A stretch of 64,000 nt of DNA from Bacillus sp. EAC (GCF_002156875.1 NZ_NCSY01000011.1:41149-105148); one strand, 5' to 3'. Shown: positions 1 through 9,764, counted from the first letter of the stretch. Numbers and translations: made by a program. The notes: generated by a model not told the origin, from the sequence alone.

Positions 1-17
1 CCTAATATTTGATTTAA

Positions 18-1310
18 TTATGGATACAGTCTGTTTAATAAACGTGGGAATGGAATTGCTTCACGAACGTGTTCAACACCAGATAACCATGCTACAGTAC
101 GTTCTAATCCAAGACCGAAGCCTGAATGTGGAACTGAACCGTATTGACGTAATTCCATATACCATTTATAAGCATCTGAAGTTAGTCCATGTTCTTCACA
201 ACGTTGTGCTAATAATTCATAATCATCGATACGTTGAGAACCACCGATGATTTCACCATAACCTTCAGGAGCAATTAAGTCTGCACATAATACAACTTCT
301 GGGTTCGTTGGGTCTGGCTTCATATAGAATGATTTAATTTTAGCAGGGTAATTTGTTATGAATACTGGTTTATCAAATGTTTCTGCGATTGCAGTTTCAT
401 GTGGAGCTCCAAAATCATCGCCCCATTGAATGTCATCAAACCCTTTTTCATTTAACAGCTTAATTGCATCATCATATGAAATTCTTGGGAATGGCGCTTT
501 AATGTTTTCAAGTTTAGAAACATCACGACCTAAAGTTTTTAATTCTAATTGGCAATTTTTTAATACAGATTGTGCTAAATGTGAAACATAGTTTTCTTGT
601 ACAACTAAGTTATCTTCTTGATCCATAAATGCCATTTCTGGCTCGATCATCCAGAACTCAATTAAATGACGACGTGTTTTTGATTTTTCAGCACGGAATG
701 TTGGACCAAAAGAAAATACTTTTCCAAGAGCCATCGCTGCTGCTTCCATATAAAGTTGACCACTTTGAGATAGATACGCATCTTCATCAAAATATTTCGT
801 ATGGAATAATTCAGTAGTACCTTCTGGAGCACTTCCTGTTAAGATTGGTGGGTCAACTTTAACGAAACCATTTTCATTGAAGAACTCATAAGTTGCTCGG
901 ATAATTTCATTACGAATTTTCATAACAGCATGCTGTCTACGAGAACGTAACCAAAGATGACGATTATCCATTAAGAATTCTGTTCCGTGTTCTTTTGGAG
1001 TAATTGGAAAATCAACTGACTCATGAATTACTTCAAGCCCAGTAACATTTAACTCATATCCAAGTGGAGAACGTTCTTCTTTACGAACAGTACCTGTTAC
1101 ATAAAGTGAAGTCTCTTGTGTTAATCCTTTTGCAACTTGAAAAAGCTCTTCACCTACTTCTTCTTTTACTACAACCCCTTGAATGAATCCTGATCCATCA
1201 CGAAGTTGAAGAAATGCAATTTTACCGCTTGAACGTTTATTAGCTAACCAAGCACCGATTGTTACTGTTTGGTCAACATATTTATGTACTTGTGAAATTG
1301 TTGTTTTCAA
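18..1310 (-). CDS. asnS: Asparagine--tRNA ligase
   Basis: Class IIb aminoacyl-tRNA synthetase that charges tRNA(Asn) with asparagine in the cytoplasm. The 430-residue protein has an N-terminal OB-fold anticodon-binding domain (about residues 10-100, with [20 protein letters not shown]) and a class II catalytic core. Motif 2 is visible as [20 protein letters not shown], and motif 3 as [13 protein letters not shown] near the C-terminus, which ends NRLYP as in full-length enzymes. The start is preceded by GGAGGG at good spacing. It follows aspB, as in B. subtilis, with a terminator between them, so it probably has its own promoter. No T-box leader was recognised upstream. Confidence 0.97.
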   Translation of the reverse strand: MKTTISQVHKYVDQTVTIGAWLANKRSSGKIAFLQLRDGSGFIQGVVVKEEVGEELFQVAKGLTQETSLYVTGTVRKEERSPLGYELNVTGLEVIHESVDFPITPKEHGTEFLMDNRHLWLRSRRQHAVMKIRNEIIRATYEFFNENGFVKVDPPILTGSAPEGTTELFHTKYFDEDAYLSQSGQLYMEAAAMALGKVFSFGPTFRAEKSKTRRHLIEFWMIEPEMAFMDQEDNLVVQENYVSHLAQSVLKNCQLELKTLGRDVSKLENIKAPFPRISYDDAIKLLNEKGFDDIQWGDDFGAPHETAIAETFDKPVFITNYPAKIKSFYMKPDPTNPEVVLCADLIAPEGYGEIIGGSQRIDDYELLAQRCEEHGLTSDAYKWYMELRQYGSVPHSGFGLGLERTVAWLSGVEHVREAIPFPRLLNRLYP

Positions 1311-1480
1311 AAATAACCCTCCAAAACTTATGTATAAATTATTAAAATTTTCCTATAAACATATTCATTATACCCTTCAAAGCGCTCTATATCAACGTAA
1401 TCCGATAAAAATTGACAGAAACATTAAATTAACTTGTTCCCTTGTAAAAATTATCGGAATTTATATCGTTTGTTAAAGAG

Positions 1481-1503
1481 AAAAAGCTAAGCATTTGCTT
1501 AGC
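1481..1503 (-). terminator. Intrinsic terminator of aspB
   Basis: Seven-base perfect arms (GCTAAGC / GCTTAGC) around an ATTT loop, followed on the minus strand by TTTTT. The hairpin overlaps the aspB stop codon and separates aspB from asnS. Confidence 0.85.
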
Positions 1504-2686
1504 TTGGGATACTTGCTTTCATAAATTGCTCAATGCGCTCTAGAGCTTTATCTAATTGTTCTTGAGATGTAGCGTATGATAAACGAATATTATCTGGTGA
1601 GCCAAAGCCTGAACCAGGAATAACAGCAACATTAGCTTTTTCTAATAGTTCTGTTGCAAATTCATCAACATTTTTAAATCCTGCAATTTTTGCCGCTTCA
1701 GCTACATTCGGGAAAAGATAAAATGCACCATTTGGTTTTACGCAACTAAATCCAGGTATAGTGATTAAACGATTATAGGTCTTATTTAATCGAGCTTCGA
1801 ATGCAACCTTCATTTCATCAACAGGTCCATCACCTAACTCATACGCTTTAATTGTCGCAATTTGAGCCATAGTTGTAGGATTTGATGTAGAATGACTAGC
1901 AAGGTTTGTCATTGCATTTATAATTGTTTTATTACCAACAGCATAACCAATTCTCCAACCAGTCATTGAATGAGATTTAGACACACCATTAATAATAATT
2001 GTTTGATCTTTTATCTCAGGACTTAACTCAGCAATCGAAGTATGTTTTGCTCCATCATACACTAATTTTTCATAAATTTCGTCTGAAATGATTAATATAT
2101 CATGTTTTAAACAGACATCACCAATAGCTTTTAATTCTTCCTCAGTATAAATCATTCCTGTTGGGTTACTTGGAGAGTTAATAATAATCGCCTTTGTATG
2201 ATCAGTAATTGCTGCTTCGATTTGTTCAGGAGTTACTTTAAAATGTTGATGCTCAAATCCTTCTATAAAAACAGGAACACCTTCTGCTAAAATAACTTGT
2301 TCTGGATAACTCACCCAATAAGGTGTTGGAATGATAACCTCATCACCCGAATCCAAAATAGCTTGAAATAAAGTATAAAGTGCATGTTTTGCACCATTTG
2401 TTACAACGACTTCCGCAGGTGAATAAGTTAATCCTTGGTCCTTCAATAATTTATCACAAATTGCTTTTCTAAGTGTAGGTAATCCATTCGAAGGTGTATA
2501 TTTAGTTTGACCATTTTTCATTGCAGAATAAGCCTCTTCAATGATTGGTGCTGGCGTATTAAAATCAGGTTCACCAGCGCCTAATCCGATTACGTCGATC
2601 CCACTATCTTTCATTTCTTTTGCTTTTGCTGTAATAGCTAGTGTTGTAGATGGTGTCAGTGCGCTTACTCTTTTTGCTAATTTCAT
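1499..2686 (-). CDS. aspB: Aspartate aminotransferase (class I, PLP)
   Basis: Pyridoxal-phosphate aminotransferase that interconverts aspartate + 2-oxoglutarate and oxaloacetate + glutamate. At 395 residues it has the usual length of the bacillar AspB family. Visible signatures are NSPSNPTG (substrate/PLP contact), SDEIYEKL and the PLP-lysine motif GVSKSHSMTGWRIGYAVG, plus the C-terminal IRLSYA arginine motif. The start is preceded by AGGGGG. It lies directly after ypmB, and the order dinG-ypmA-ypmB-aspB-asnS is the B. subtilis one. Aspartate made here would feed the neighbouring asnS, panD and dapB pathways, although no shared regulation is visible. Confidence 0.96.
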   Translation of the reverse strand: MKLAKRVSALTPSTTLAITAKAKEMKDSGIDVIGLGAGEPDFNTPAPIIEEAYSAMKNGQTKYTPSNGLPTLRKAICDKLLKDQGLTYSPAEVVVTNGAKHALYTLFQAILDSGDEVIIPTPYWVSYPEQVILAEGVPVFIEGFEHQHFKVTPEQIEAAITDHTKAIIINSPSNPTGMIYTEEELKAIGDVCLKHDILIISDEIYEKLVYDGAKHTSIAELSPEIKDQTIIINGVSKSHSMTGWRIGYAVGNKTIINAMTNLASHSTSNPTTMAQIATIKAYELGDGPVDEMKVAFEARLNKTYNRLITIPGFSCVKPNGAFYLFPNVAEAAKIAGFKNVDEFATELLEKANVAVIPGSGFGSPDNIRLSYATSQEQLDKALERIEQFMKASIPS

Positions 2687-2697
2687 CTTGTTTCCCC

Positions 2698-3162
2698 CTA
2701 GATACTATAACGTTTTAAAAGCTCACCATTTTCAAAAGCAGCATAATAAAAATTATAACGGCCATTTTGATCTATATATACTACTTCCCATAATGGAATT
2801 TTGTTCTCTATTCCTAGCTTTACTTTATGTATTTCTTTAGGACCACGTTCACTTACAACTTTTTGAATTATTTCCTCTTTTGATAAACCATCGCTTTTTT
2901 TCCTTACGATTACATCCTCACCTTGAACCCAAGCAATGATCTCTTTATTTGAATTATCTTTTCCACGTACGATGACTGCTTTTTCTTTACCATGATAATA
3001 ATCAGAGCTGGATACGTTTTTAAGATAGCCTTCATTTAAAACAATGTCTTCGGCCTTCGACTTTTCATTGTTAAGTGGAGAAAGTGAAGATTGAATTGTA
3101 GAAATCAAAAATAACGCAAGGAAAATGATGCTTAATCCAAGGATGACTAACCATTTTTTCAT
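2698..3162 (-). CDS. ypmB: YpmB-like membrane-anchored protein of unknown function
   Basis: Small protein of 154 residues with one N-terminal membrane segment (residues about 4-24, WLVILGLSIIFLALFLIS) and a charged extracytoplasmic remainder. Length, topology and position between ypmA and aspB match B. subtilis YpmB, whose function is not established. The C-terminal half (IPLWEVVYIDQNGRYNFYYA) resembles a PepSY-like beta fold, which is an inference from pattern only. SD GAGGT sits just before the start. The stop is 11 bp from the aspB start, so the two genes are probably co-transcribed. Confidence 0.85.
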   Translation of the reverse strand: MKKWLVILGLSIIFLALFLISTIQSSLSPLNNEKSKAEDIVLNEGYLKNVSSSDYYHGKEKAVIVRGKDNSNKEIIAWVQGEDVIVRKKSDGLSKEEIIQKVVSERGPKEIHKVKLGIENKIPLWEVVYIDQNGRYNFYYAAFENGELLKRYSI

Positions 3163-3173
3163 ATATACCTCAT

Positions 3174-3344
3174 TTAAGTTCGATAAATTGTAAAAACTGC
3201 ATTCTCTTGATTTTCTTTATCAAGTGCAAGTCCAAACATTAAATCTTTTTCTTTTAAAGTGCGATTTAAACTATCAACAATTTTATATAAATCCTTTGTG
3301 TATTCAATCTTAGTTGTCGATAATACTTCAATCTTTGTATTCAT
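3174..3344 (-). CDS. ypmA: YpmA family small protein (DUF4264-like)
   Basis: Conserved 56-residue protein of unknown function beginning MNTKIEVLSTTKIEY and ending AVFTIYRT. The longest open frame extends 12 codons further up, but AGGAGG at 3351-3356 is ideally placed for the internal ATG at 3344. The resulting length and start agree with B. subtilis YpmA. The gene is acidic and soluble, with no signal or membrane segment. It lies between dinG and ypmB in the conserved order and is separated from ypmB by only 11 bp, which suggests one transcript. Confidence 0.85.
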   Translation of the reverse strand: MNTKIEVLSTTKIEYTKDLYKIVDSLNRTLKEKDLMFGLALDKENQENAVFTIYRT

Positions 3345-3449
3345 GTTGCTCCTCCTAAATTGACTAGATAAATACATCACAATATTGACATTATACCATA
3401 CGAAATACCTGTAACTGCTACTATTCTCATGCTAATTGTTCAAAAAAAA

Positions 3450-6233
3450 TTAAAAATCTTTTAATAAATTCTCAAGTGTATTTATGTGGATTTTGTTTTC
3501 TGGAATCAACTTTAAAAATTCTTTTCCATATTTAGCATTTATAATCCGATTGTCTAAAACAAAAAGTGAACCTTGATCTTGTTCGTTTCGTATCAAACGA
3601 CCGTACCCTTGTCTAAATTTAAAAACAGCTAACGGTAAAGCTAAACTAGAAAATGAATTTTCACCAGCATTTTTTAATAATTTTGATTTAGCAATGAACA
3701 TAGGTTTTTCAGGGTTCGTGAATGGTAAACGAACAATGATTAAACAATCTAATTCTTCATTTGGCAAGTCAATTCCTTCCCAAAAAGTGTTAGTCCCTAA
3801 TAAAATTGTTTGTTTTGATTGAAGGAACTGTTTAATTAACTTTTGTTTTCCACCTGGAGAAAAACCTTGTGCCAAAACTGAAGCATTAATTGAGTTTATA
3901 TCCTGCATTAAGTTGTCATATGTTTGTTTCAACAAATCAAATGCAGTAAATAAAACTAAAGTTCTACCATTTACTGAATTAATTATTTTACTAATTGCTT
4001 GTGATGTTTGAGAAGCATACTCTTCTTGCGAAACTTCTTTAATACCATTTAAATCTGTAGGAATATATACTTTCATACCCTGACCGAAGTCAGATGGAAC
4101 CGGATATATTTTTTCTTTCAATTGATCTTCATGTAATCCTAGAGTAGATTTTATATATGAAAATGAATCATTAATTGACATTGTTGCAGATGTCAGTATG
4201 ATCGAATCGCGTTCTTCAATTAAATATTTTTGAATTAAATCTGCATTATTTACTTTTTCACAATAAAGCATTGTCGTATGGAACGAGCCTTTAGCCTCAG
4301 TGTCCATCCAGCAGATAAACTCATCATTTCTATCGAATAATATTTCATGAAGACCATTTTTCATAATCATTAATTGTTCAACAATCATTTTGAATTCGGA
4401 AATCATTGACCTTTTATAAGAAGTGGACTTTTGGTTCTCGGTTAATTTTAAATACTGATCACATTCTATAAAAAACATATTATTCGTATCAAATAATCGA
4501 TTTGCACATTCTAAAATAACTTTCCAATTTTGACTTGAAGTTATATTATCACCTAATGTAATTGACTGTCTTATATTTTCTTTATCAAATTCATTTTGTT
4601 TTGAAAGTATAAAATCTCTTATTAATCGAAACAGTTCTTCAGACTCATATTTAATTTCTTTAATTAAATGATCAATCTTTTTCCACCATTTTTCTCTTGT
4701 TGGTGAAAGTTCATCATTTTTATATAAACGATGTACTAATTCAGAACTATCTGATGTACTTAATCTGCTTAAATATTGATAATATTTTAAGCATGAAAAT
4801 GTAATTCCAAAAGTTTTAGAAGAAGTCTCTTCAAGGGAGTGTGCTTCGTCAATTACGATGGTTTTCACTGAATTAAGTAAATGATCTTTGTTTTTTAGGG
4901 TTGATAATAAATACGCGTGGTTTGTTACGATTAGGTCGGCAAGTAATAATTGGTTTTTTGCACGCTGATAAAAGCATTTATGAAACCATGGATTTGATCT
5001 TTTATTTTCACTTTCTTCACTACAACAAACTCTTTCCCATAAGTGTATTCCACCTGAGGGTAAGGATAACTCATCCAATTCTCCATTATCAGTCTCAGTT
5101 AACCAAACTGCAATCATGGCTTTTGATAAAATACTGTCGTAGTTATCATCAAACTCGCTAACGACATACTCATATTTTTGTAAACATAAATAATTTTTTT
5201 TACTCTGGATTGATGCAGTTTTCAATTGAAAAGGTAATACCTTCTCAACTGTATGTAAGTGTTTTTTAATGATTTGCTTTTGTAATGAGATTGTACTAGT
5301 ACTAATGATAACTTGTTTACCATGTTGCTTTGAGAAAAATGCTGCAGGAATTAAATACCCAAAAGTCTTCCCTACTCCAGTGTTAGCTTCAGCTAATAAA
5401 ATCTTTTTTGACTCAAACGCATTAAAAACATCTTTCATATACGTAAATTGTTCTTCTCTTTTAATAAAGATTGGCATTTCAACAGCCATTCTCTCTTCTA
5501 ATTCAAACTTAAGTTGTTCTTCAAACTCAACGAAATCCTCTTCTTCATGCGGCATGCTAAAACGACTCTTTTTAATAGCAATTCTTCTGAATTCTTCTAT
5601 ATCATTGTTCTCATTAACAATTAAATCAGATTTTTTTTGAATAAGATCTGAAATATAATATGTAATATCACTTTTAAAATTCTTACTCAATTTTTCTAAA
5701 ATTTTTAAGGAAGCATAAGGCAATCCTTCGAGTTTTTTTAATAAAATTGTTAATAATTCGGCCGTAACTTCTGCATCACTATCAGCTTGATGCGGATTTT
5801 CATGCTGTATGTTAAAGACTCTGGCTAAATCAGATAGTTTATAACTTGTTAAAGTAGGAAATAGTACCCTAGTTAGTTCCACTGTGTCAATCGCTAACGG
5901 GGTGATTCTAGGTAGGCCGATTCTCTCAAATTCTTTTTGTAAAAAAGTTAAATCAAAATGAACATTATGTGCTACAAAATAAGCATTTTTAAAAATCGGA
6001 TAGAATTCTTCTGCAATTTGCTCGAATTGTGGAGCAAACTTTACCATATCTTTTGAAATTCCAGTTAACTCTGTGATAAAAGCTGGAATTTCGATATTTG
6101 GATTTACAAAGCTTGAAAATTGTTCGATTACTTCTCCGTCTTCAAGTACAAAGGCTGCAATTTGAATAATACGATCTTGACCCCTATTATTGTTACCTGT
6201 TGTTTCTAGGTCAACGACAACAAATTTATTCAT
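3450..6233 (-). CDS. dinG: DinG-type protein: 3'-5' exonuclease domain fused to XPD/DinG helicase
   Basis: The 927-residue protein has two parts. Residues about 3-165 form a DnaQ-like exonuclease with Exo I VVDLETTG, Exo II AHNVHFDLTFL and Exo III HQADSDAEVT, all carrying their acidic or His residues. The rest is a superfamily 2 helicase with Walker A EANTGVGKT, a VIDEAH box and C-terminal LLGTNTFWEGIDLPNEEL and FRQGYGRLIRNEQD motifs. This exonuclease-DinG fusion is typical of Firmicutes. Cysteines in KNYLCLQK, ERVCCSEES and HKCFYQRAK lie where an iron-sulfur cluster sits in E. coli DinG; whether a cluster is bound is not decided here. SD GGAGGTGG precedes the start. Role: DNA repair or processing. 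Confidence 0.93.
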   Translation of the reverse strand: MNKFVVVDLETTGNNNRGQDRIIQIAAFVLEDGEVIEQFSSFVNPNIEIPAFITELTGISKDMVKFAPQFEQIAEEFYPIFKNAYFVAHNVHFDLTFLQKEFERIGLPRITPLAIDTVELTRVLFPTLTSYKLSDLARVFNIQHENPHQADSDAEVTAELLTILLKKLEGLPYASLKILEKLSKNFKSDITYYISDLIQKKSDLIVNENNDIEEFRRIAIKKSRFSMPHEEEDFVEFEEQLKFELEERMAVEMPIFIKREEQFTYMKDVFNAFESKKILLAEANTGVGKTFGYLIPAAFFSKQHGKQVIISTSTISLQKQIIKKHLHTVEKVLPFQLKTASIQSKKNYLCLQKYEYVVSEFDDNYDSILSKAMIAVWLTETDNGELDELSLPSGGIHLWERVCCSEESENKRSNPWFHKCFYQRAKNQLLLADLIVTNHAYLLSTLKNKDHLLNSVKTIVIDEAHSLEETSSKTFGITFSCLKYYQYLSRLSTSDSSELVHRLYKNDELSPTREKWWKKIDHLIKEIKYESEELFRLIRDFILSKQNEFDKENIRQSITLGDNITSSQNWKVILECANRLFDTNNMFFIECDQYLKLTENQKSTSYKRSMISEFKMIVEQLMIMKNGLHEILFDRNDEFICWMDTEAKGSFHTTMLYCEKVNNADLIQKYLIEERDSIILTSATMSINDSFSYIKSTLGLHEDQLKEKIYPVPSDFGQGMKVYIPTDLNGIKEVSQEEYASQTSQAISKIINSVNGRTLVLFTAFDLLKQTYDNLMQDINSINASVLAQGFSPGGKQKLIKQFLQSKQTILLGTNTFWEGIDLPNEELDCLIIVRLPFTNPEKPMFIAKSKLLKNAGENSFSSLALPLAVFKFRQGYGRLIRNEQDQGSLFVLDNRIINAKYGKEFLKLIPENKIHINTLENLLKDF

Positions 6234-6292
6234 ATTTTGCCACCTCCAATTTCTCTATATAGATATTTTGCATAAAACAATTTAAACAATAC

Positions 6293-6318
6293 AAAAAAAT
6301 CCCCTAAAGAGGGGATTT
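6293..6318 (-). terminator. Intrinsic terminator of the panBCD operon
   Basis: Arms GGAAATCCCC-type (AAATCCCC 6297-6304 with GGGGATTT 6311-6318), loop of six bases, followed on the minus strand by a run of T. It lies just after the panD stop and before the dinG start. Confidence 0.88.
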
Positions 6319-6321
6319 CCA

Positions 6322-6705
6322 TTACTTAATTGTCCCTGCAATTTCTTTTCCAATCATTTCAACAATTTCGTTCGCATCATTTAATATAGCAATATTCGGT
6401 GTATGTTGATCAAGTTTTTCTTCCTCAACTTGACCGTATGCTATAATAATAACTTTGTCTCCTTCTTGAACTAATCTTGCTGCGGCTCCGTTAAGACAAA
6501 TAACACCACTGCCACGCTTCCCAGGGATAACATATGTCTCAAGTCGAGCACCATTATTATTATTTACAATTTGAACTTTTTCATTTTCTAGGACATCAAC
6601 GGCATCCATTAAATCTTCGTCGATTGTAATACTACCTACATAATTTAAATTTGCTTCTGTTACAGTTGCTCTATGCAGTTTTGCTCTCATCATTGTACGA
6701 ATCAT
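6322..6705 (-). CDS. panD: Aspartate 1-decarboxylase
   Basis: Pyruvoyl-dependent enzyme that makes beta-alanine from aspartate for pantothenate synthesis. At 127 residues it has the family length. The self-cleavage site is visible as YVGSIT near residue 25: cleavage between Gly and Ser creates the pyruvoyl group. Other conserved stretches are [15 protein letters not shown] at the N-terminus and [11 protein letters not shown]. It is the last gene of panB-panC-panD, 21 bp after panC, and is followed by a strong terminator. Confidence 0.96.
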   Translation of the reverse strand: MIRTMMRAKLHRATVTEANLNYVGSITIDEDLMDAVDVLENEKVQIVNNNNGARLETYVIPGKRGSGVICLNGAAARLVQEGDKVIIIAYGQVEEEKLDQHTPNIAILNDANEIVEMIGKEIAGTIK

Positions 6706-6726
6706 GATATTTCCCCCTAGTATACA

Positions 6727-7572
6727 TTAAATTGCAACGATTATATTATCGATAAGTCGAGCATTTGAAAATTTAACTGCTAATGCGATGATAATTTTCC
6801 CACTAACAGATTCCATTGTTTCAAGTTGAGGGTATGAAAAGATACTAACATAATCAATCTCACCCGACGTTTCTTTGGTAATTGCTGAAGTAATTCCTTC
6901 TTTTAAAGCTTTAACATTTAGTTCTCCATTTTTAATCTGTTCAACTGCATTTTTCAAACTTCTATATAAAGCCGGAGCTTCTTGTCGTTCGTTTTCTGTT
7001 AAATAGATATTTCTTGAACTTTTTGCTAAGCCATCCTCTTCTCGAACAGTTGGTATAGCATTTAATTTAACAGGTATATTGTAATCTTCAATTAAGCCTT
7101 CTATAACAGCAACTTGTTGTGCATCTTTTAATCCAAAATAAGCCTGGTCAGGTTGAACAATATTGAACAATTTTGAAACAACTAGTGCTACTCCATCAAA
7201 ATGACCTGGTCTTTTTTCTCCACATAGAACATCTACTCGTTTAGTTACTTTCATAGTCGATTTTAAATCATTTGGGTACATTTCTTCAACTGTTGGATAA
7301 AAGAGGCAATCAACACCAGCATTTAAAGCAATTTTTTCATCTCTTTCGAAATCTCTTGGATAACGATCAAAATCTTCATTTGGTCCAAATTGAGTTGGAT
7401 TAACGAAGATACTTAAAACGACAACATCATTTTGATTTCTTGCCTCTTTTAATAAAGTAACATGGCCTTCATGTAGATAACCCATTGTTGGCACAAAACC
7501 AATCGATTTGTCATTTTTTCGATTTTGCTTTAATTCTTCTCTTAGATCTTTGATGGTATGAAAAACTTTCAT
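6727..7572 (-). CDS. panC: Pantothenate synthetase (pantoate--beta-alanine ligase)
   Basis: ATP-dependent condensation of pantoate and beta-alanine to pantothenate. The 281-residue protein shows the HIGH-like nucleotide motif [11 protein letters not shown], the family signature [18 protein letters not shown], the KMSKS-like AKSSRNIYL and the pantoate-loop [11 protein letters not shown]. The ATG overlaps the end of panB by four bases (ATGA), indicating translational coupling. panD follows after 21 bp. Confidence 0.97.
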   Translation of the reverse strand: MKVFHTIKDLREELKQNRKNDKSIGFVPTMGYLHEGHVTLLKEARNQNDVVVLSIFVNPTQFGPNEDFDRYPRDFERDEKIALNAGVDCLFYPTVEEMYPNDLKSTMKVTKRVDVLCGEKRPGHFDGVALVVSKLFNIVQPDQAYFGLKDAQQVAVIEGLIEDYNIPVKLNAIPTVREEDGLAKSSRNIYLTENERQEAPALYRSLKNAVEQIKNGELNVKALKEGITSAITKETSGEIDYVSIFSYPQLETMESVSGKIIIALAVKFSNARLIDNIIVAI

Positions 7573-8411
7573 TGTGAACTTCCCCCGTATAAAGCCTTTA
7601 ACTGTTCTTCTTTCATTGTGAATGAATGACTAGCATCCGGAAACTGTCTTGCTTTTACTTCTTGAACATATGAAGCAATAGCATTTTCGATCGTTGTTTG
7701 GATATCAGCATATTGTTTTACAAACTTAGCTACCTTACCCACTCCATAGGTCACTAAGTCATGATAAACTAACACTTGACCGTCCGTATCGACACCCGCT
7801 CCAATTCCAATAGTCGGTATAGTTAAATCTGCTGATATATCTTTTCCAATTTGCTTCGGAATACATTCCAAAACGATTGCAAATGCTCCCGCCTCTTCAC
7901 ACTTTTTAGCATCGTTAAATAACTTTAAAGCACTTTCTGAATCTCTTGCTTGAACTTTATATCCTCCTAAAACCCCTACTGATTGCGGAGTCAATCCCAA
8001 GTGAGCAACAACTGGCACCCCTGCTGCAGTTAAAGCTTTTATCACTTCTAAAACATTTTCATCTGCACCTTCTAGTTTTACTGCATTTGCATTTCCTTCT
8101 TGCATAATTCGGCATGCATTTCTTAGAGCATCTTCTTTTGAAATGTGATATGACATAAATGGCATATCCGTTACAATAAAAGTATTTTTCGCACCTCTTT
8201 TTACCGCTTTTGAATGATGAATCATATCATCAACCGTCACCTTGATTGTTGAATCATAACCAAGTACAACATTACCAAGTGAGTCACCGACCAAAATCAT
8301 ATCTACCTCACCTGCTTCTGCTAATAAGGCTGATGGGTAATCATAAGCTGTAATCATTGTGATTGGTTCCTTATTACCCTTCATTGTTAAAAAATCTTTT
8401 GTTGTTTTCAA
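7569..8411 (-). CDS. panB: 3-methyl-2-oxobutanoate hydroxymethyltransferase
   Basis: First committed step of pantoate synthesis: transfer of a hydroxymethyl group from methylene-tetrahydrofolate to ketoisovalerate. The 280-residue TIM-barrel protein shows [31 protein letters not shown] (metal-binding Asp), [17 protein letters not shown] and [20 protein letters not shown]. The start is TTG at 8411, with AGGAGG seven bases upstream. It is the first gene of panBCD and follows a structured leader with two pan-motif hairpins and an attenuator-like terminator. Confidence 0.97.
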   Translation of the reverse strand: MKTTKDFLTMKGNKEPITMITAYDYPSALLAEAGEVDMILVGDSLGNVVLGYDSTIKVTVDDMIHHSKAVKRGAKNTFIVTDMPFMSYHISKEDALRNACRIMQEGNANAVKLEGADENVLEVIKALTAAGVPVVAHLGLTPQSVGVLGGYKVQARDSESALKLFNDAKKCEEAGAFAIVLECIPKQIGKDISADLTIPTIGIGAGVDTDGQVLVYHDLVTYGVGKVAKFVKQYADIQTTIENAIASYVQEVKARQFPDASHSFTMKEEQLKALYGGSSQ

Positions 8412-8454
8412 TTTGTTTCCTCCTTTTTTAATGAAGAGGAAATGGGGCTACAAT

Positions 8455-8481
8455 AAAAAACCTTTGCTCGTTGAACAAAGG
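8455..8481 (-). terminator. Leader terminator (attenuator) upstream of panB
   Basis: Minus-strand hairpin CCTTTG/CAAAGG extended by T-G and T-A pairs, with a five-base loop, followed by TTTTTT. It lies 44 bp upstream of the panB TTG and downstream of the two pan hairpins. This is the arrangement of a transcription-attenuation leader. No competing antiterminator was worked out. Confidence 0.75.
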
Positions 8482-8504
8482 AAAATTGGTAACCATCTCA
8501 TTCC

Positions 8505-8536
8505 TCTGTCCCAGTCCATTTGAGGATCAAGGCAGA
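8505..8536 (-). ncRNA. pan RNA motif, downstream copy
   Basis: Minus-strand hairpin with arms TCTG/CAGA outside and TCC/GGA inside a six-base loop. One A is bulged on the 5' side directly before TCC and one on the 3' side directly before CAGA. Between the bulges are five pair positions (CCTTG opposite CTGGG, with one T-T mismatch). The architecture is the same as that of the upstream copy. It matches the published description of the pan motif: a hairpin with two conserved bulged A residues, upstream of pan genes and often tandem. Assignment rests on structure read by eye. Confidence 0.7.
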
Positions 8537-8564
8537 CACATTTTTAAATAAAATTTTTAAAGCT

Positions 8565-8593
8565 TGGTGTAGTTCCTATTAGGATACCACCCA
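8565..8593 (-). ncRNA. pan RNA motif, upstream copy
   Basis: Minus-strand hairpin: TGG + GTGGT, bulged A, TCCT, loop AAT, AGGA, ACTAC, bulged A, CCA. The five base pairs GTGGT/ACTAC separate two bulged A residues on opposite strands. This is the hallmark recalled for the pan motif of Firmicute pantothenate operons. It is the first of two copies in the panB leader, about 28 nt apart. Confidence 0.72.
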
Positions 8594-8658
8594 TTTCAAT
8601 CCATATCCTTAAACGTAAAGTGTTGGTAATTCAAGCATTTACACAATACCTTACATAA

Positions 8659-8688
8659 TTAGTGTATAACATGCTCGCAGAAATTGTA
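8659..8688 (-). promoter_or_regulatory. Candidate promoter of panBCD
   Basis: On the minus strand TTTACA and TATACA are separated by about 16 bases, some 65-100 bp upstream of the first pan hairpin. It is a plausible sigma-A promoter giving a leader of about 250 nt. The placement is by eye, and neighbouring AT-rich hexamers could serve instead. Confidence 0.4.
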
Positions 8689-8730
8689 AATGATTATGTT
8701 TGGATATCTTTGGATAATTTAAACACAAAT

Positions 8731-8766
8731 AAAAATTCCCATGCCATTGTTGGAATGAGAATTTTT
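8731..8766 (-). terminator. Intrinsic terminator of birA (possibly bidirectional)
   Basis: Inverted repeat with arms AAAAATTCCCATGCC and GGAATGAGAATTTTT (two mismatches) and an ATTGTT loop. It lies 15 bp after the birA stop. A/T tracts on both sides would allow function in either direction. Confidence 0.8.
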
Positions 8767-8780
8767 ACTGAATAGGAAAA

Positions 8781-9764
8781 TCACTTGTTTATTGCAATAT
8801 CCGCTGAATAAATCGTATGTATTTTCCCCTCTGAATCTTCAATTAAAAGCTGTCCTTCGTCTGTAATACCGATTGCATTCCCGATGATGACTTCATTCAA
8901 CGTAGTGGCTTTTATTTGCTTACCTAATGAGATTGCATAGCTCTCCCATAAAATTTTGATTGGTTTAAATCCTTTATCTAAAAAGAGTTCATAATACTTC
9001 TCAAATTCAGCCAAAATTATTTGGATAAGATTCGCTCGCAGAAATGATTTTCCCTTTTCGATACGTAATGAAGTTGCTATATCGGAAAGTTCTAATGGAT
9101 AATCTTCTTCAACTTGATTTACGTTGATTCCAATTCCTATTACGACACTTCGAATACAATCTGCATCACCTTGCATCTCGGTTAAAATTCCACAAACCTT
9201 TTTCTTATTAATCAAGATATCATTGGGCCATTTAATACTTGGTTGTAACTCAGTTACTTTCTCGATTGCAGAAGCAATTGCAACTGCTGTTAATAGTGTT
9301 AACTGTGGCGCCACTTTAGGTGAAATAGACGGTCTAAGAATAAGACTCATTGCGATAGCTTTCCCATCTGAAGTTAACCAGTTCCTTTGTAATCGCCCAC
9401 GTCCTTTTAATTGACGTTCAGCTAATACAATTGTACCTTCAGGAGCATCATTCATTACAAGCTCGTTCGCAATTGTCTGGGTTGAGTTTGTTTCTTCTTG
9501 ATAGACTATTTTCCGCCCAAATATTTTTGTTTCAAGACCAAGTTGAATATCAGTTGGTGTCATCCGATCTGATTTCCCAATAATTTTATAACCAACTTTT
9601 CTAACTGCTTCAATTTCTATTCCTTCTTCTTGCAATTCTTTCATATATTTCCAAATTGCGGTACGTGAAATTCCTAATTCGTCACTCAAATATTGCCCAG
9701 AAAGATATTCATTTTGATGTTCCGTAAATAATTGTATGATTTGCTCTTTTACCTTTGAAGCCAA
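8781..9764 (-). CDS. birA: Bifunctional biotin--protein ligase / biotin repressor
   Basis: Attaches biotin to carboxylases and, in group II enzymes like this one, represses biotin genes. The N-terminus carries a winged helix (about residues 5-65, LSDELGISRTAIWKYMKEL). The ligase core shows ETNSTQ, the biotinyl-AMP loop GRGRLQRNW and SIKWPNDI. The open frame reaches a GTG at 9776, but that GTG overlaps the SD AAGGAG. A TTG at 9764, 11 bases after AAGGAG, gives 327 residues and an N-terminus like that of B. subtilis BirA. The start overlaps the cca 3' end, so the genes are likely co-transcribed. Confidence 0.93.
   Translation of the reverse strand: MASKVKEQIIQLFTEHQNEYLSGQYLSDELGISRTAIWKYMKELQEEGIEIEAVRKVGYKIIGKSDRMTPTDIQLGLETKIFGRKIVYQEETNSTQTIANELVMNDAPEGTIVLAERQLKGRGRLQRNWLTSDGKAIAMSLILRPSISPKVAPQLTLLTAVAIASAIEKVTELQPSIKWPNDILINKKKVCGILTEMQGDADCIRSVVIGIGINVNQVEEDYPLELSDIATSLRIEKGKSFLRANLIQIILAEFEKYYELFLDKGFKPIKILWESYAISLGKQIKATTLNEVIIGNAIGITDEGQLLIEDSEGKIHTIYSADIAINK

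Noticed and set aside
3450..6233. Fusion of two separate genes (exonuclease and helicase) by assembly error
   Set aside because: The exonuclease-DinG fusion is the normal architecture of this family in Firmicutes.
8412..8560. T-box-like sequence in the panB leader (GAGATGGTTACCAA before the terminator)
   Set aside because: It differs from the T-box core (AGGGTGGNACCGCG) at many positions, and the specifier and AGTA-type landmarks were not seen; the pan-motif hairpins explain the leader better.
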